The notes below the pieces were generated by a model. That model did no database searches, was not told where the DNA came from, and saw only the letters and a program-made list of their open reading frames with translations. A DNA stretch of 64,000 nucleotides from the NCBI GenBank assembly GCA_017935365.1, contig JAGBHT010000029.1, forward strand, positions 1-64,000, written 5' to 3'. The position numbers and the translations under genes were made by a program. This DNA is from Ruminiclostridium sp. (GTDB lineage Bacteria > Bacillota > Clostridia > Oscillospirales > Ruminococcaceae). Each line of letters starts with the position of its first letter. The stretch's first letter is position 1. Positions 52,178 to 61,624 of the stretch are shown piece by piece.

Positions 52178-53680
52178 ATGAAGGAAGCTACGATTGAAAC
52201 AGCTGTACAGTCGCTCATAGACTATGCGGTTGAAAAAGAACTGGTAACAGCCGATGATGAGATCTATGTAAGAAATTGTCTTATTGACATATTGGAGCTT
52301 GATAACTGGAGCAATCCCAAGGGCGGTAAATACGGATCGGTTGATGAGATCCTTGACGATATAGTCGGCTATGCGGTAGAAAAGGAGATAATTCCGGCAT
52401 CGAATGCGTGGAGGGATCTGTTTGACACAAGAATAATGGGTGTATTCACAGCTATGCCGCATGAAGTTATTGCAAAATTCCGTGAAAAATACGGCGAAAG
52501 CCCAAAAGCGGCTACCGACTGGTATTTTATATACAGTGAAGATACAAATTACGTCCGCAAAGGAAGAATCGCCAAGGATATACGCTGGAAGTACGACAGC
52601 GAGTACGGACAGCTTGATATCACCATAAACCGTTCAAAGCCCGAAAAGGATCCGAGGGATATTGCCGCCGCAAGAAATGCGGTAAAGGTTTCATACCCTG
52701 CGTGCCAGCTTTGTATGGAGAATATGGGATTTGCCGGTACGCTCACTCACCCGGCAAGGCAGAATCTGCGTCCGATACCTATGACTATCCACGGCGGAAA
52801 GTGGGGATTCCAGTATTCGCCTTATGGCTATTACAATGAGCATTGCATAGTTTTCAACAGCGAGCATATCCCGATGAAGATCGACGCGGAGGTTTTCGGC
52901 AAGCTGTTTGATATTATTGATATGCTACCGCACTATTTTGTCGGCTCTAACGCAGATCTTCCGATCGTAGGCGGTTCTATCCTTTCTCACGAACACTTCC
53001 AGGGCGGACATTATACGTTCGCTATGGAAAATGCGCCGATTGAATTCGAATTCACATTGAGCGGCTTTGACAGCGTAAAGGCAGGAATTGTCAAGTGGCC
53101 TATGTCGGTTATCAGACTGAGCGGCAAAAACAGAGCTGAGCTTGAAAAGGCTTGTGATAAAATTCTTGTTGCGTGGAGAGCATACACCGATGAACGCGTC
53201 GGAATATATGCCTTCACAGACGGTGTTCCCCACAACACCATTACTCCTATTGCAAGACGACACGGCGATGAATATGAATGCGACCTTGTACTCAGAAACA
53301 ACATCACAAGCGAGGAAAGACCGCTCGGCATATTCCACCCCAACCCGTCATTACACCACATAAAAAAGGAAAATATCGGTCTTATCGAGGTAATGGGTCT
53401 GGCGGTACTTCCCGCAAGACTTGCAAATGAGATAACAGCACTCAGCGAGGCATTGGTAAGCAAGACAGATCTTTCAGGCGATGAAAAGCTTTCAGGTCAC
53501 GCCGAGTGGATGAACGGACTTTATAAGAAATATCCTGATGTGAAAGCGGAAGATGCCGAGAATATCATAAAACGTGAAATCGGAGCAGTGTTTGAGCAGG
53601 TATTGCTTGATGCGGGCGTTTACAAGCGTGATGAAAAAGGCAGAGAAGCGTTCAGAAGATTTATTGACAGCGTAAAGTGA
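52178..53680 (+). CDS. galT: UDP-glucose-hexose-1-phosphate uridylyltransferase, type 2
   Basis: 500 residues, the Firmicute-type GalT without the zinc HPH motif of the E. coli form. SYPACQLCMENMGFAGTLTHPARQNLRPIP and ILSHEHFQGGHYTFAMENAPI (HEHFQGG) contain the nucleotide-binding and uridylylated His region. Exchanges UMP between UDP-glucose and galactose 1-phosphate in the Leloir pathway. galK and galE are not in the window. GGAG precedes the ATG. Confidence 0.95.
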   Translation: MKEATIETAVQSLIDYAVEKELVTADDEIYVRNCLIDILELDNWSNPKGGKYGSVDEILDDIVGYAVEKEIIPASNAWRDLFDTRIMGVFTAMPHEVIAKFREKYGESPKAATDWYFIYSEDTNYVRKGRIAKDIRWKYDSEYGQLDITINRSKPEKDPRDIAAARNAVKVSYPACQLCMENMGFAGTLTHPARQNLRPIPMTIHGGKWGFQYSPYGYYNEHCIVFNSEHIPMKIDAEVFGKLFDIIDMLPHYFVGSNADLPIVGGSILSHEHFQGGHYTFAMENAPIEFEFTLSGFDSVKAGIVKWPMSVIRLSGKNRAELEKACDKILVAWRAYTDERVGIYAFTDGVPHNTITPIARRHGDEYECDLVLRNNITSEERPLGIFHPNPSLHHIKKENIGLIEVMGLAVLPARLANEITALSEALVSKTDLSGDEKLSGHAEWMNGLYKKYPDVKAEDAENIIKREIGAVFEQVLLDAGVYKRDEKGREAFRRFIDSVK

Positions 53681-53689
53681 ATATCAATA

Positions 53690-53720
53690 CCGCCCGACAG
53701 CAATGCCGGGCGGATTTTAT
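53690..53720 (+). terminator. Terminator of galT
   Basis: Stem CCGCCCG/CGGGCGG (53690-53696 and 53707-53713), then ATTTTAT. Confidence 0.85.
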
Positions 53721-53811
53721 AACAAGTACACTCTTTATTATTGCTTAGTGCATATTGCACAAAAATCAAGACGTATTTACATACAATGATGATATAATTT
53801 GTTCAGGACAG

Positions 53812-53840
53812 TTGATTTTTATAATGAAATGTGCTATACT
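53812..53840 (+). promoter_or_regulatory. Promoter of the EAL-domain gene
   Basis: TTGATT (53812-53817) and TATACT (53835-53840), spacer 17 bp. Confidence 0.7.
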
Positions 53841-53916
53841 CTTATTTAAATAAGCGCTTGTTTGCCTGATTTGGAATGTCGGACCGCTGGCATAATAAGA
53901 CGGGAGGAGGATTGCT

Positions 53917-56217
53917 ATGCCGAAAATAAAATATAAAACGGAAGTATTGTCAGCTGTAGCCGCCATATTGATAGCAATCTTCGTTGTGTTTGCTTCTGTA
54001 TTTATGGTTCATACAATGGATGCGCTTGATGATAAGGTCAACAAGTATATTGACCGTACCGTAACACAGAAATGTGAGATAGTCGAGAGCGCTATAAATA
54101 ATGATATCAGCACTGTCAAGAATTTTGCGGCGTGTCTCACCGATTATAAAAGTGCAGATGAAAATGTGCTTATACGCAAGATAAAAGAACTTGAAAACAG
54201 CAGTGAAACGATTGAATCATTTGTTATAGCAGATGAAAACGGCGATGTAATTACAAGCAAACGCATTGAAAAGAATATCTCCGCGCGTGATTACTATCAG
54301 AAGGCTATGAACGGTGAAGTGAACGTTTCAAAGGCTATTTTCAGCGAACCTGACGGAAAAATGGTAAATGTCATTGCGGTTCCGGTATACGGCGATTATC
54401 AGCGTATCATTGGTGTATTAGCCGGAATATGTGATGCAGGCAGTTATGATGCACTGCTTGATATGTCTTTCTCCGGTAACGGAAGCGACAGCAACGGCTA
54501 TGTCCTGAACTCCGACGGTGAGGTTGTTATGTCAGGCGATAATGCGCTTGGCGACAATGTTCCGATGGGCGATCTGTTCTTTTCTTCGGATTTACTGGCA
54601 GGTGTAGACGAAAACGTAAAAAGCACAGTAAAGGTTAACTTTGCAAAGGTAAACGGTAGCGGAATAATCAAGAGTTACTGCAAGGGAGAAAAATATATCG
54701 CTTATTATTGCGGTTTCACAAACAGCAACGATCTTCACTATCTTCTTATTTTCAAGGAGGATGTGGTAGCCGCACAGCAGGATCATTATGCAGTGATGAA
54801 TATATTGTTGTACATCTTCTTTGTTGTGATACTGCTTGTAGTAATTGCGGCGTACGTTGTTATTGTAAGGGTTTCGTTCCGCAGACTAAAAAAAGCCAAT
54901 GCCGAGGTCAGCCGTATTGCCTATACAGACAGACTGACAGGATACAGCACATGGGATAAATTCGTTATTGATTCCAAAAAGCTTCTTCAGCATGAATACC
55001 GCAGATATGCCCTTGTAAGCTTCGATATTGATAAATTCAAAGCGATAAACGATATGTACGGTCACGAAGAAGGTAACAGGGTACTCAAGCTTATTGCCGA
55101 TACGGTAAACCGCAATCTTCAGGACGGCGAGACATTCTCAAGAATAAACTCCGACAATTTCTACATATTCATGATCTACCACGGCGATGATGATATATCC
55201 CGAAGGGTAATTTCGCTGATACAGGCTATAGAGTATGAGGTAACGGAGTTTGTGCCGGTACTTTCATTCGGTATATACAGAATAATCGACAAGAACGTTT
55301 CGATAAGACGTATGGGCGATCTTGCCGATATTGCCAAACGCACGGTAAAGTACGGCGATGACAGCGCATATGCTTTCTATAATGAGAGTATGCTTGAAGA
55401 AATGCGCGAGGAGAAGCGCATTGAAAATGAAATGCAAGCGGCGCTTGATACTCACGAGTTCTGCGTGTTCTATCAGCCGAAGGTGTCACTTGACGGAAAT
55501 GTAAATCTTGCCGGCGCAGAAGCGCTCGTAAGATGGATAAAGGACGGCACGGTAATTTCCCCCGGAAAGTTCATACCTCTGTTTGAAAAGAACAGATTTA
55601 TAATCAAGCTTGACTTCTACATAATGGATCAGGTTTGTCAGAAGATAAAGTACTGGCAGAAGTACTACAAGGATCTGCTGATATCGGTCAATATGTCGAG
55701 AGTTCATCTGAAAGACCCGCAGTTTGTAGAAAAGCTGAATGATATCTGCGTATCTCACGGCGTTTCGACTTCAAGCATTGAGATCGAGATCACAGAAAGT
55801 GCGGCTTATGAATCACTTGATGTGCTGACTACAGTATTCAAGCAGCTCAAGGATTACGGTTTCCATATTTCGATAGACGATTTCGGTTCCGGTTATTCTT
55901 CGCTCAATATGCTCAAGGACTTACCTGCCGATGTGCTTAAGATAGACAGGGCATTCCTTGCAGAATCCAACAGCGACAAGAGAGCAAACGATATTCTGGG
56001 TCATGTTATCAGAATGGCAAGTTCGCTCGGTATGCACACTATCTGCGAGGGTATTGAAACCGATGAGCAGGCAAAGCTTCTCGGCGGTCTTGGCTGTGAA
56101 ATGGCGCAGGGCTTCTACTTTGCAAAGCCTATGCCGAGTGATTCCTTTGAAGAGATTTTAATGGGTCACAGCAAGATTATACATATCCCTAAAAACGGTC
56201 CTGAGGAGGATAAATGA
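53917..56217 (+). CDS. Membrane sensor c-di-GMP phosphodiesterase (dCache-degenerate GGDEF-EAL)
   Basis: 766 residues. First membrane segment (11-32), extracellular dCache-like sensor (about 35-285), second membrane segment (293-317), GGDEF domain (about 325-490) and EAL domain (about 500-750). The GGDEF active site reads NSDNF (411-415), so cyclase activity is lost. The EAL core is intact: EALVRW (535), DDFGSGYSSLNML, DVLKIDRAF, CEGIETDEQ and QGFYFAKPM. Probably degrades c-di-GMP under control of an external ligand. GGGAGGAGG before the ATG. Overlaps the next gene by 4 bp. Confidence 0.92.
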   Translation: MPKIKYKTEVLSAVAAILIAIFVVFASVFMVHTMDALDDKVNKYIDRTVTQKCEIVESAINNDISTVKNFAACLTDYKSADENVLIRKIKELENSSETIESFVIADENGDVITSKRIEKNISARDYYQKAMNGEVNVSKAIFSEPDGKMVNVIAVPVYGDYQRIIGVLAGICDAGSYDALLDMSFSGNGSDSNGYVLNSDGEVVMSGDNALGDNVPMGDLFFSSDLLAGVDENVKSTVKVNFAKVNGSGIIKSYCKGEKYIAYYCGFTNSNDLHYLLIFKEDVVAAQQDHYAVMNILLYIFFVVILLVVIAAYVVIVRVSFRRLKKANAEVSRIAYTDRLTGYSTWDKFVIDSKKLLQHEYRRYALVSFDIDKFKAINDMYGHEEGNRVLKLIADTVNRNLQDGETFSRINSDNFYIFMIYHGDDDISRRVISLIQAIEYEVTEFVPVLSFGIYRIIDKNVSIRRMGDLADIAKRTVKYGDDSAYAFYNESMLEEMREEKRIENEMQAALDTHEFCVFYQPKVSLDGNVNLAGAEALVRWIKDGTVISPGKFIPLFEKNRFIIKLDFYIMDQVCQKIKYWQKYYKDLLISVNMSRVHLKDPQFVEKLNDICVSHGVSTSSIEIEITESAAYESLDVLTTVFKQLKDYGFHISIDDFGSGYSSLNMLKDLPADVLKIDRAFLAESNSDKRANDILGHVIRMASSLGMHTICEGIETDEQAKLLGGLGCEMAQGFYFAKPMPSDSFEEILMGHSKIIHIPKNGPEEDK

Positions 56218-56831
56218 GCATTTCAAACGAATCCTTGCCGATAATTGCAGGTATTATTACCAATACGGCAAGGTCGATGACTACGGTTATGAGATATATC
56301 TACACCGTGTCGGACAGCGATTTTTACAACATAAATATCAAGGATGTTTTCCGTATAGCACTTATGGACGTTACAGAAACGTCAAGGCTTGAAAACCTCG
56401 GGATCAGGATAAAGACACCCGAAAATGACGCAATGTTTGAAACAACGGAATTCGGCAGAGTACAGCATCTTATAATGTATAGTCTGGCAGCACGACTTCC
56501 GCTTATATCAAGACAGATAGAGGATTTTCCGCTGTCGGATAAACAGCTGAAACAGGTATATGAACTGATGATAAAAAACGGTGCGGATAATTTTGGTGAG
56601 ATCATCTATGAAAGCTATGAGGATAATCTCAAAGTCAGAAAGCAGAAAACACCGTTGCCGTCATATTCATCGGATTGGTTCAGACGTTATGTTTACACAT
56701 ATATGCCGAAATTCGGAGAGATAAACAACCGCAATCTGTATTTTCTCGGCTGTGTTGAGGCAATGTTCCCGCTGTATTATTCGGCAATGACGGCACAGCT
56801 TAAAAAGGTCATGTTCCTGCTTGACAAGTGA
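56214..56831 (+). CDS. Uncharacterised helical protein coupled to the phosphodiesterase
   Basis: 205 residues, all soluble helix by composition, with no motif I recognise. The start overlaps the EAL gene stop (ATGA), giving translational coupling, so it probably works with that sensor as a partner or effector. GAGGA upstream. Function unknown. Confidence 0.75.
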   Translation: MSISNESLPIIAGIITNTARSMTTVMRYIYTVSDSDFYNINIKDVFRIALMDVTETSRLENLGIRIKTPENDAMFETTEFGRVQHLIMYSLAARLPLISRQIEDFPLSDKQLKQVYELMIKNGADNFGEIIYESYEDNLKVRKQKTPLPSYSSDWFRRYVYTYMPKFGEINNRNLYFLGCVEAMFPLYYSAMTAQLKKVMFLLDK

Positions 56832-56840
56832 ATTAAAATC

Positions 56841-56878
56841 AAATCCCACAACGTTTAGGCGGTTGTGGGATTTTGATT
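56841..56878. terminator. Bidirectional terminator
   Basis: Stem AAATCCCACAAC/GTTGTGGGATTT (56841-56852 and 56862-56873), with T/A runs both ways. Confidence 0.88.
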
Positions 56879-56888
56879 GTTTATTTAC

Positions 56889-58226
56889 TTATTTCACAGC
56901 GGACAATAACGCAATATAATCATCCTTATTGCCGTCATCTGCTGTATATGTTCTCTTTTCGGCATAAACAGGTATTATACTGCCATCCTTTGTCTTTGCG
57001 TAAGTAAGTATCATATCATTTTCAGCTGTATACTCTGTTTTCAGAAGCTCATTGTGTGTCGGACAATAATCATTATCCTCGCCGTCCTGGCGTACACTCG
57101 GTTGAATAGCGTAAACGTCGTCGTTCGCCGCCATTTTCTTCTTGGCATCATCATACGGCAGGATATTTACCGTACCTGTTTTCTTGATATACGGTGCTAT
57201 TCCCTCAACCGTTATATAAGTATCACAGCCGTTATAATCGATAGTGACGGTCTTGCAGAACATTTCGTTATAATCAAGTATCTGCTCTTCTGTCGTAGCG
57301 GGCTTTTTCGTTTTCGCCGTATATCTTATCGTGGGATAGAATGCTTTATCTTCATTTATCTCATACGTTTCAAAAGAGCTTTCCTCATATCCTTTGCCGA
57401 AAACCGACGAGTGATTTTTGATATACTCCGCAAACTCACCCTTTATCTTTCCAAGCTGTTCATCGGTAACATAAAGCGAATCCGTCCGATTTTTACGGTG
57501 TTCAAGCGCCAATGTATACAGTGTTTCCGACGGATATATTCCGGCTATATCCGTCACGGAATTATCATCCGTGCTGAACGACTGTATACGCATAACAAGT
57601 ATGCCCTTGTCGCTTACCGATATACTGATATCCGGAGATGAAAGCTCTCCGCCGTAAGCGACCTTATACAGTTTATTTCTTATGTCATACCATACGCTCT
57701 CACCGTACAGATAATCATAATCGGGATAGTCCTTGCTTGTAAAGAACGCTTTATCGACCTGCTTTATTCCGTCCTCACTGTACAGTTCGATGTTACTGTT
57801 TTCGTCAAAGCTGTATGTATCAAGCTGAGTTACCGATGCAAGATCATCTATCGTGTATCTGTTGCTCAAGTCCCCCGGCGCACCAAGACCGACAGAGAAT
57901 TTGTCACGCTGTACCTTGATGAAATCTCTTGCAAACATCGTTTCATCGTTAATTTCGCACAGGGTGGAATTATTGCCGGAATCGCTGTGTGATGATGTGT
58001 TGCTGTTTCCGCCGAAGAATGCGCTGAGTTTTCCTGAACCGCCGAGCGCTATCATTGCGGCGGTCGCTACTGCAACAAGGCAGAAGCAGGCGGCGGCAAC
58101 GCCGAGAAAAGCGGTATTCAGATACCATCTGTTTTTGTGCGGCGTTTCGTCAAATGCGTCGGAAATATACTTTTCATTTATGTCGCCGAATGCAGTAAAA
58201 AGAGGGAATGCTTTATGATTATTCAT
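56889..58226 (-). CDS. Membrane-anchored probable anti-sigma factor
   Basis: 445 residues. Cytoplasmic N-terminus of ~34 residues (INEKYISDAFDETPHKNRW, typical of anti-sigma proteins paired with ECF factors), one membrane segment (about 36-62), a Ser/Asn-rich spacer and a large extracellular domain (about 95-445) of unknown fold. It starts 2 bp after the sigma gene and most likely restrains it at the membrane until an outside signal arrives. Confidence 0.8.
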   Translation of the reverse strand: MNNHKAFPLFTAFGDINEKYISDAFDETPHKNRWYLNTAFLGVAAACFCLVAVATAAMIALGGSGKLSAFFGGNSNTSSHSDSGNNSTLCEINDETMFARDFIKVQRDKFSVGLGAPGDLSNRYTIDDLASVTQLDTYSFDENSNIELYSEDGIKQVDKAFFTSKDYPDYDYLYGESVWYDIRNKLYKVAYGGELSSPDISISVSDKGILVMRIQSFSTDDNSVTDIAGIYPSETLYTLALEHRKNRTDSLYVTDEQLGKIKGEFAEYIKNHSSVFGKGYEESSFETYEINEDKAFYPTIRYTAKTKKPATTEEQILDYNEMFCKTVTIDYNGCDTYITVEGIAPYIKKTGTVNILPYDDAKKKMAANDDVYAIQPSVRQDGEDNDYCPTHNELLKTEYTAENDMILTYAKTKDGSIIPVYAEKRTYTADDGNKDDYIALLSAVK

Positions 58227-58228
58227 GA

Positions 58229-58804
58229 TTATTCTCCTTTCTGAATGTATACTTCTTTATCCGAAAGATATTTTCGGAGTTTGGTTCGTGTACGGTTTAA
58301 AATAGATGTGGTATTGGTTTCGGTAACTGCTAACCTTTCTGAAATATCGGCTATACTGTAGCAGGCAAAATAGCGTAAGACGAAAATTTTGCGTGTACGC
58401 TCGTCAAGCTGAGCTAAAAAATCGTTGAGAACTGATTTAAGCTCATTGTTTTCTGCCGACTTTTCGGTGCTGTCCGTTGCGGGAATACATTCTTCAAGTT
58501 CGGACAGCAGAGCATCGGTTTCGCCGCAGCGCTTGGAGCGTGTGTTATATCGTAGCCTGTCAAGGGCAAGGTTGCGGACGATTCTAGCCACATAAGCACA
58601 AAGACTGCGTGGCTTTTCCGGCGGTATCGTGTTCCACACTTTCATATATGTATCGTTTGTGACTTCTTCGCTGTCGCTCCTGTTGCCGAGAACATTGTAT
58701 GAAATTGATGAACACAGTCCTCCGTATTTTTCGGACAGGAGTTTTAGTGCCTGTTCACTGCGGCTTTCTAGCAGGGTGGTGATTTTCTTGTCGGATATAT
58801 CCAT
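58229..58804 (-). CDS. ECF-type RNA polymerase sigma factor
   Basis: About 191 residues. Region 2 (ALKLLSEKYGGLCSSISYNVLGNRSDSEEVTNDTYMKVWNTI) and region 4 (LDERTRKIFVLRYFACYSIADISERLAVTETNTTSILNRTRTKLRKYL). I chose ATG 58804, 7 nt after GGAG. It should direct polymerase to stress or envelope promoters when the neighbouring anti-sigma protein releases it. Confidence 0.94.
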   Translation of the reverse strand: MDISDKKITTLLESRSEQALKLLSEKYGGLCSSISYNVLGNRSDSEEVTNDTYMKVWNTIPPEKPRSLCAYVARIVRNLALDRLRYNTRSKRCGETDALLSELEECIPATDSTEKSAENNELKSVLNDFLAQLDERTRKIFVLRYFACYSIADISERLAVTETNTTSILNRTRTKLRKYLSDKEVYIQKGE

Positions 58805-58829
58805 ATTCACTCTCCTTTTTCTCTCTTTA

Positions 58830-58864
58830 TATATTAAGACGATATTTTTCCGGAAATGTCACAG
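58830..58864 (-). promoter_or_regulatory. Possible ECF-type promoter of the sigma operon
   Basis: On the minus strand, TGTGACATTT is followed ~14 bp later by CGTCTTA, upstream of the sigma gene. CGTC is a common -10 core of ECF promoters, which suggests autoregulation. Visual call only. Confidence 0.35.
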
Positions 58865-58872
58865 AATATTGC

Positions 58873-58902
58873 AAAAAGCCGTCCGTGCGGGCGGCTTTTT
58901 TT
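58873..58902. terminator. Terminator of the zinc uptake operon
   Basis: Stem GCCGTCCG/CGGGCGGC (58878-58885 and 58888-58895) with A/T runs on both sides, on the minus strand ~165 nt downstream of the permease gene. The stretch 58903-59064 includes a small GTGGCG-ACC-CGCCAC hairpin (59042-59056) but no gene. Confidence 0.8.
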
Positions 58903-59064
58903 AGCGTTTGTTTATATTAAGTATCAGACCTGTCGGTAAAGCGGATAATTCATCAATTAATAAATGAATCTGCACTAACAAGTTGATACCGCCGGTAACG
59001 TAACTTCCGCAAATCATCAACAGTTAGAACGGCGAATTGGGAGTGGCGACCCGCCACACAGTCG

Positions 59065-59880
59065 TTATTGTTGCTTTTTGCGGAGGAGGAAACCGAGAAG
59101 TGAGAAGATGAGGAACATTCCGAGGTTTGCGACTACTACGCTTGCGCCGGCAGGGAAATTGTCGGCATAGTAGGTAATTGCTATACCGATAATGTAGCTT
59201 ACGCAGGAAACGATAGCGGAACATATCGTGACGCTGCGGAAACTTCTGAATATTCTCATTGATGTCAGGGCAGGGAAGATTATAAGGCTTGATATAAGGA
59301 GCGCACCCATAATTCGCATTCCCACTACAATAGTAAGAGCGGTGAGGAGTGCTATTATCGTGTTGTATACACCCGACTTTACACCTGTCGCCTTGGAGAA
59401 GTTCTCATCAAACGTTACGGCGAAAATCTTGTTGTAGAATAACACGAACATCACAAGTACGATTACCGAGCAGATTATGCTGAGCGCAAGATCATCGTTG
59501 CTTATAGCCATAATACTGCCGAACATATAGCTGTTCATATCGGTTGCGCTGTTTGTCTGCGATACGACTATCGCACCTATCGCAAGCGCACTGCTTGAAA
59601 GAAGAGCTATTGCGGCGTCGCCTTTTATCTTGCCGTTTGAGCTTATTCTGAGCAGAATGAATGCGGCTACTATTACAACGGGAATTGATACCTGTAACGG
59701 TGCCAAGTTCAGCGCGGAAGCGATCGCAAGAGCGCCAAAACCGACGTGGGATAATCCGTCACCTATCATCGAAAACCGCTTCAGTACAAGGCTTACGCCG
59801 AGAAGAGCGGCACAGAGCGAAACCAGAAGTCCGACTACAAGAGCACGGAGCAGAAATCCATATTGAAAAATCTCCGGCAT
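59065..59880 (-). CDS. znuB: Zinc ABC transporter permease
   Basis: 271 residues, about eight membrane segments, ABC-3 family: LGVSLVLKRFSMIGDGLSHVGFGALAIA and GMRIMGALLISSLIIFPALTSMRI are family motifs. Forms the channel for zinc from the ZnuA-like protein. AAAGGAGG before the ATG, 1 bp after the ATPase stop. Confidence 0.93.
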   Translation of the reverse strand: MPEIFQYGFLLRALVVGLLVSLCAALLGVSLVLKRFSMIGDGLSHVGFGALAIASALNLAPLQVSIPVVIVAAFILLRISSNGKIKGDAAIALLSSSALAIGAIVVSQTNSATDMNSYMFGSIMAISNDDLALSIICSVIVLVMFVLFYNKIFAVTFDENFSKATGVKSGVYNTIIALLTALTIVVGMRIMGALLISSLIIFPALTSMRIFRSFRSVTICSAIVSCVSYIIGIAITYYADNFPAGASVVVANLGMFLIFSLLGFLLRKKQQ

Positions 59881-59881
59881 T

Positions 59882-60631
59882 TTAACGTACCTCCTTTGAG
59901 CCTGTGTGGTGGTCGCAGGTGCAGTGACAGTCGCAGGTACTCATAGCGTGGAATATATCGGTACTGCGGTATTCGGCGGTCGTGCCGAAGAAATATGCAC
60001 CGCTCTCCATATGAAGTATCTTTGTACCGTATCTGAGCGCACCCTGTAGATCGTGGGAAACCATAATTATAGTTACACCCTGCTCGCGGTTGAGCTTGCT
60101 GATTATCTCGTACATTTCGGCTGTGACCATCGGATCAAGTCCCGAAACGGGTTCGTCGAGAAGCAACAGCTTTCTTGTTGCACAAAGCGCGCGGGCAAGC
60201 AGAACACGCTGTTGCTGACCGCCTGAAAGATTGCGGTAACTGCGGTGAGCTATGTGGGTAATACCGAGCAGCTCTATGTTATCGTCACACAGCTTTTTGT
60301 CTGCTTTTGAGTAGAACGGTGAAAAGCCTTTTCTGCCAAGACAGCCTGAAAGAACAACCTCGCGGACTGTAGCGGGGAAGTCTTTCTGCGCGGCGGTCTG
60401 CTGGGGAAGATAGCCGATCTCGGTCTGCTTTAATCCGTCACCGAAGATTATTTCACCGCAGAGCGGGGAACGCAGTCCGAGAAGCGTTTTCATAAGGGTG
60501 GATTTACCGCTTCCGTTTTCGCCGACTATGCAGAGATAATCGCCTGCGGAAACATTGAAGCTGAGGTCCTTTACCACAGGCATTCCCTCATAGCCTGCGG
60601 TAAGATTTTTGCATTCTATCAAATATGACAT
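59882..60631 (-). CDS. znuC: Zinc ABC transporter ATPase
   Basis: 249 residues: Walker A GENGSGKST, signature LSGGQQQRV, Walker B LLLLDEPVSGLD, H-loop SHD. The C-terminus has a His/Cys cluster (STCDCHCTCDHH), unusual for an ATPase and likely metal binding. 14 bp after the binding protein. Confidence 0.93.
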   Translation of the reverse strand: MSYLIECKNLTAGYEGMPVVKDLSFNVSAGDYLCIVGENGSGKSTLMKTLLGLRSPLCGEIIFGDGLKQTEIGYLPQQTAAQKDFPATVREVVLSGCLGRKGFSPFYSKADKKLCDDNIELLGITHIAHRSYRNLSGGQQQRVLLARALCATRKLLLLDEPVSGLDPMVTAEMYEIISKLNREQGVTIIMVSHDLQGALRYGTKILHMESGAYFFGTTAEYRSTDIFHAMSTCDCHCTCDHHTGSKEVR

Positions 60632-60645
60632 TGTATCAACTCCTG

Positions 60646-61611
60646 TCAGCCGTTAAGGGCAACTTTCAGATTTTCGAGATTTTGTTTCATAAGGTCAACA
60701 TAGCTAACGTTGTTTTCAATATCCTGCTTTGAAACGTTATGGCAGGAGTGTAACATCAGCTTTGTCGCTCCTGTTTCATCGCACAGGGTATCCGCTATTT
60801 TTGTACTGCTGAACTCAAGATAGAAGACTACAGGGACGTTGTTCTCCTTTATCCTTTTTGTAAGCTTTATCATAGTTGAAACGCTCGGCTCGGATTCGTC
60901 GGAGCAGGAGCTGAACGCCGCGTAGCAGTCAAGTCCGTACTCGTGGGCAAGATACCTGAACGGGAACTTGTCGGCAAGCACTATCGTTTTGTTCTTTGCG
61001 TTGTCAACCGCAGTTTTGTAATCATTATCAAGGTCGGCAAGCTGTTCATCATATGCGTCCTTATTTTCGGTATAAGTCTTGCTGTTTTTGGGGTCAACCT
61101 CGCATATCGCATTGTACACGGCAGAGAGCATAAGGCGAGCATTTTTCGGCGATGTCCAGATATGTTCATTGGTTTCATGCTCGTGGTCGTGATCGTGGTG
61201 GTTGTGCTCGTCCTCGTGTTCTTCTTCGTCCTCTTCCGAAAGGGTAGGAACACAGTCGATAAGCTTTACAATTTTGACCTTGCTCGTGTCGTTTGAATTT
61301 ATAAGCTTGTCTGCCCATTGCTCGTTTTCAGCGCCGATGTACAGGAATATATCGCAGTTCTGTATTGCAATTATTTCTTTGGCGGTAGGTTCGTAGGTGT
61401 GAGCTTCACTTCCGGGTGGGAGAAGAATTTTTATTTCGGCGTTGTCGCCCACTATATGCTTTGCAAGGTCATACGGTGGGAACACAGTCGAGATTATTTT
61501 CAGCTTTGTACTGTCGCTTTCAAAATAACTGCTTTCCGATGAGCAGGCGCAAAGACCGAGAACCAGCGTAACTGCGGTGATCAAGGCAAGCAGTTTTCTG
61601 AATATTTTCAT
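60646..61611 (-). CDS. znuA: Zinc-binding lipoprotein ZnuA/AdcA type
   Basis: 321 residues. Lipobox LGLCAC near residue 23; cluster A-I fold with zinc ligands at SEAHTYEPT, the His-rich acidic loop (about 136-153, HEDEHNHHDHDHEHETNEH), HIWTSPKNA and FRYLAHEYGL. The long His/Asp/Glu loop marks zinc rather than manganese import. Starts 13 bp after the Fur-family gene. Confidence 0.94.
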   Translation of the reverse strand: MKIFRKLLALITAVTLVLGLCACSSESSYFESDSTKLKIISTVFPPYDLAKHIVGDNAEIKILLPPGSEAHTYEPTAKEIIAIQNCDIFLYIGAENEQWADKLINSNDTSKVKIVKLIDCVPTLSEEDEEEHEDEHNHHDHDHEHETNEHIWTSPKNARLMLSAVYNAICEVDPKNSKTYTENKDAYDEQLADLDNDYKTAVDNAKNKTIVLADKFPFRYLAHEYGLDCYAAFSSCSDESEPSVSTMIKLTKRIKENNVPVVFYLEFSSTKIADTLCDETGATKLMLHSCHNVSKQDIENNVSYVDLMKQNLENLKVALNG

Positions 61612-61624
61612 TGTATCACTCTTT

